From assembly GCF_022436485.1 (NCBI RefSeq), contig NZ_JAKUDO010000002.1:310001-374000 (forward strand): a stretch of 64,000 nucleotides of DNA. The letters run 5' to 3'. The first letter of the stretch is position 1, and each line of letters starts with the position of its first letter. Of this stretch, positions 61,693 to 64,000 are shown piece by piece. The notes under the pieces are model-generated. The model was not told where the DNA came from. It saw only the letters and a list, made by a program, of their open reading frames with translations, and ran no database searches. The stretch is from Agrococcus sp. ARC_14 (GTDB lineage: Bacteria; Actinomycetota; Actinomycetes; Actinomycetales; Microbacteriaceae). The position numbers and the translations under genes are program-made.

Positions 61693-64000
61693 ATGAGCGA
61701 CTTGTGGGGGCTGGGCGACGACGGCTTCGGTGACGTGCAGCGACCCGGACCGACAGGCCCCCGCGGCGACGGCATCCCCGAGCACCTGCTCGCCGGCCTC
61801 AACCCGCCGCAGCGCGAGGCGGTCGAGCACCGCGGTCCCGCGCTGCTGATCGTCGCAGGCGCAGGCTCCGGCAAGACGCGCGTGCTCACGCACCGCATCG
61901 CCGGCCTGCTCGCCACCCGCGAGGCGTGGCCGAGCCAGATCCTCGCGATCACCTTCACGAACAAGGCCGCCGCCGAGATGCGAGAGCGCGTCGAGCAGCT
62001 CGTCGGCGAGGAATCGCGCGGCATGTGGATCAGGACGTTCCACTCGGCCTGCGTGCGCATCCTGCGGCGCGAGGCCGAGGAGTTCGGCTTCAAGCAGACG
62101 TTCACCATCTATGACTCCGGCGACGTGCGCGCGCTCATCAAGCGGCTCATCAAGCAGCGCGGCGCCGACATCCAGGGGCTCACGCCCGGCGGCGTCGCGG
62201 GCCGCATCTCGAAGGCGAAGAACGAGCTGCACGACGTCGATTCCTGGGCGCGCACCGCCAGCCTGGAGGACCCACTCGACGCGGCCTTCCTCGAGCTGTG
62301 GCGCGCCTACGACGCCGAGCTGCGGCGCGCGAACGCCTTCGACTTCGACGACCTCATCTCGCAGACGGTCTTCCTACTGCGTGCGTTCCCACGCGTCGCC
62401 GCGCAGTACCGCAAGCGCTTCCGGCACATCCTGGTCGACGAGTATCAGGACACCAACGCCGCGCAGTACGCGCTCATCCGCGAGCTCACGCAGCCCGTCA
62501 CGCGCGCCGAGCTGCCTGAGCTCCGCAGCGACCTGCCGGGCGCATCCCTCACGGTCGTGGGCGACTCCGACCAGTCGATCTACGCCTTCCGCGGTGCCGA
62601 CATCCGCAACATCACCGACTTCGAGCGCGACTTCGCCGGCGCCCGCGTGCTCATGCTCGAGCAGAACTACCGCTCGACGCAGAACATCCTCTCTGCCGCC
62701 AACGCCGTGATCGGCAACAACTTCGACCGGCGCGCGAAGAACCTCTGGACGGATTCCGGCGACGGCGCGATGATCGTCGGCTTCACCGGCTACTCGGGGC
62801 ATGACGAGGCGCAGTTCGTCGCCGACGAGATCGTCGAGCTCACCTCGGGCGGCGACATGTCCTACAGCGACGTCGCCGTCTTCTACCGCACGAACGCCCA
62901 GACGCGGGCGCTCGAAGAGGTGCTGATCCGCAGCGCCATCCCCTACCGCGTGATCGGCGGCACGAAGTTCTACGAGCGTGCCGAGATCAAGGACGCCATG
63001 AGCTACCTGATCACGGTGGCCAACCCCGACGACGCCCTGAGCCTGCGCCGCATCATGAACGTGCCCAAGCGCGGCATCGGTCCCGCCACCGAGGCGGCGC
63101 TGCAGGCCTTCGCCGACGAGCAGCAGATGACGCTGCGGGATGCGATGCGTCGCGTCGACGAGCTCGCGCTCGGCCCGAAGGTGGCCGCGGCCATCAAGGA
63201 TCTCGCTGCGCTGCTCGACGAGTGGAGCGCGCGTCCGGAGGCGGACCCGGGCGAGATCCTGCGCGAGCTCATGAGCCGCTCCGGCTACACCGACCAGCTG
63301 CGGCGCTCGCTCGACCCGCAGGATGCCGCACGGCTCGAGAACGTCGAGGAGCTCGTGGCGGTGACGCGCGAGTTCCGGCGTCAGAACCCGGGCGCCAACC
63401 TGATCGACTTCCTCACCGAGACCTCGCTCGTCGCCGCGGCCGACGAGCTCGACGACTCGGGCGGCCAGGTCTCGCTCATGACGCTGCACACGGCGAAGGG
63501 CCTCGAGTTCGAGGCGGTGTTCATCACCGGCATCGAGGAGAACCTGCTGCCGCACCGCATGGCGGCCAACGAGCCGGGCGGGCTGGCCGAGGAGCGGCGG
63601 CTGTTCTACGTCGGGATCACGCGTGCCAGGAAGCGCCTGCACCTCTCGCTCGCGATGTCGCGCGCGCAGTTCGGCCAGGTCGAGAACGCAGTGCCGAGCC
63701 GCTACCTGGAGGAGATCCCCGCCGGGCTGATCGACTGGCGCACACCGCCGTCGACGATGCGCCCGTCGACGCAGCAGGCGCTCGGCGGCCGCTGGAGCGA
63801 CGGCCCGCGGGAGTCGTTCGTCACCGGCTTCCGCGACACCCCCAAGGCGCTGCCGAAGGGGCCGAAGCGCGAGTTCGCGAACACGATCACCGAGGTGCGC
63901 GACAACTCGGGCCTCGTGCTCGAGCCCGGTGACCGCATCCGCCACAAGGACTTCGGCGAGGGCAGGGTGCAGACGATCACGGGCGTCGACAAGAAGCGCG
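61693..64000 (+). CDS. pcrA: UvrD/PcrA superfamily 1A DNA helicase (3' end beyond window)
   Basis: ATP-driven 3'-5' helicase of repair and replication restart. About 769 codons are present and the frame runs off the edge. Motifs in order: Walker A VAGAGSGKTRVL (about residue 59), ITFTNKAAAEMRER, the DEYQDTN Walker B, DSDQSIYAFRGAD, LMTLHTAKGLEFEAVF (about 597) and RRLFYVGITRARKRLHL. The N-terminus has an extension of about 30 Gly/Asp/Pro-rich residues before LNPPQREAVEH. The last part in view (ALPKGPKREFA...DRIRHKDFGEGRV, in short pieces) begins the C-terminal tudor-like domain. ATG 61693 follows a leaderless -10 box. Confidence 0.94.
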   Translation, partial: MSDLWGLGDDGFGDVQRPGPTGPRGDGIPEHLLAGLNPPQREAVEHRGPALLIVAGAGSGKTRVLTHRIAGLLATREAWPSQILAITFTNKAAAEMRERVEQLVGEESRGMWIRTFHSACVRILRREAEEFGFKQTFTIYDSGDVRALIKRLIKQRGADIQGLTPGGVAGRISKAKNELHDVDSWARTASLEDPLDAAFLELWRAYDAELRRANAFDFDDLISQTVFLLRAFPRVAAQYRKRFRHILVDEYQDTNAAQYALIRELTQPVTRAELPELRSDLPGASLTVVGDSDQSIYAFRGADIRNITDFERDFAGARVLMLEQNYRSTQNILSAANAVIGNNFDRRAKNLWTDSGDGAMIVGFTGYSGHDEAQFVADEIVELTSGGDMSYSDVAVFYRTNAQTRALEEVLIRSAIPYRVIGGTKFYERAEIKDAMSYLITVANPDDALSLRRIMNVPKRGIGPATEAALQAFADEQQMTLRDAMRRVDELALGPKVAAAIKDLAALLDEWSARPEADPGEILRELMSRSGYTDQLRRSLDPQDAARLENVEELVAVTREFRRQNPGANLIDFLTETSLVAAADELDDSGGQVSLMTLHTAKGLEFEAVFITGIEENLLPHRMAANEPGGLAEERRLFYVGITRARKRLHLSLAMSRAQFGQVENAVPSRYLEEIPAGLIDWRTPPSTMRPSTQQALGGRWSDGPRESFVTGFRDTPKALPKGPKREFANTITEVRDNSGLVLEPGDRIRHKDFGEGRVQTITGVDKKR

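Overview
The window looks like a 64 kb chromosomal segment of a high-GC actinobacterium. The gene set and order fit family Microbacteriaceae: infA-rpmJ-rpsM-rpsK-rpoA-rplQ-truA, rplM-rpsI-glmM, coaA/glmS-acpS-alr-tsaE-tsaB-rimI-tsaD, and guaB3-glpD-SURF1-DUF3817-guaA. I cannot fix the genus from sequence alone. Nearly all of it is core chromosome. I see no prophage, transposase, integrase, CRISPR array, rRNA or tRNA.

Layout. 0-2.4 kb: an ABC exporter operon with two ATPases and a permease, plus the end of an upstream membrane protein. 2.4-5.9 kb: HPr and the mannitol PTS (mtlA, mtlF, mtlD). 5.9-10.2 kb: a BtaA-like (DUF3419) protein, then infA-rpmJ-rpsM-rpsK-rpoA-rplQ. 10.2-15.3 kb: a GH15 glycosidase, truA, a HAD phosphatase and a DivIVA-like coiled-coil protein. 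15.3-17.8 kb: rplM-rpsI-glmM. 17.8-20.9 kb: an amino-acid permease, a CGNR zinc-finger regulator and an EamA exporter. 20.8-28.3 kb: coaA and glmS divergent, then acpS, an alanine racemase-TsaE fusion, tsaB, rimI, tsaD. 28.3-33.9 kb: two small membrane proteins (one with a FUS-like YGQ-rich tail), an HIBYL-CoA hydrolase, a methyltransferase, groES under CIRCE control, and rarD. 33.9-39.7 kb: a branched-chain amino-acid ABC transporter, livK on the plus strand and livHMGF on the minus strand. 39.9-50.7 kb: guaB, an AbiEi/DUF559-like gene between inverted repeats, a DUF4097-PadR pair with operator-like repeats, guaB3, glpD, SURF1, DUF3817, guaA. 50.7-53.4 kb: a membrane protein and a DGPF (YCII)-ECF42 sigma pair with a matching ECF promoter. 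53.5-59 kb: sufS-sufU, a BASS transporter, a VOC protein, a Bax-inhibitor/YccA protein, a GDPD. 59-64 kb: a sortase-type cell-wall protein with three lamin-tail domains, and pcrA/uvrD running off the end.

Working together. Three purine genes (guaB, guaB3, guaA) lie within 11 kb. glmM, glmS and alr supply cell-wall precursors; tsaE, tsaB and tsaD form a near-complete t6A tRNA-modification set beside rimI. Many genes appear to be leaderless: a TANNNT -10 box lies 5-7 nt before the start codon (truA, coaA, glmS, guaB, guaB3, DUF3817, sufS, GDPD, pcrA).

Most worth a second look: the Alr-TsaE fusion with two partial copies of the racemase C-terminal domain; L17 with a long acidic linker and an extra C-terminal domain; LivH with a secreted beta-sandwich domain at its N-terminus; two YGQ-rich membrane proteins; and several hairpin-bearing repeat families whose stems differ between copies but stay paired.
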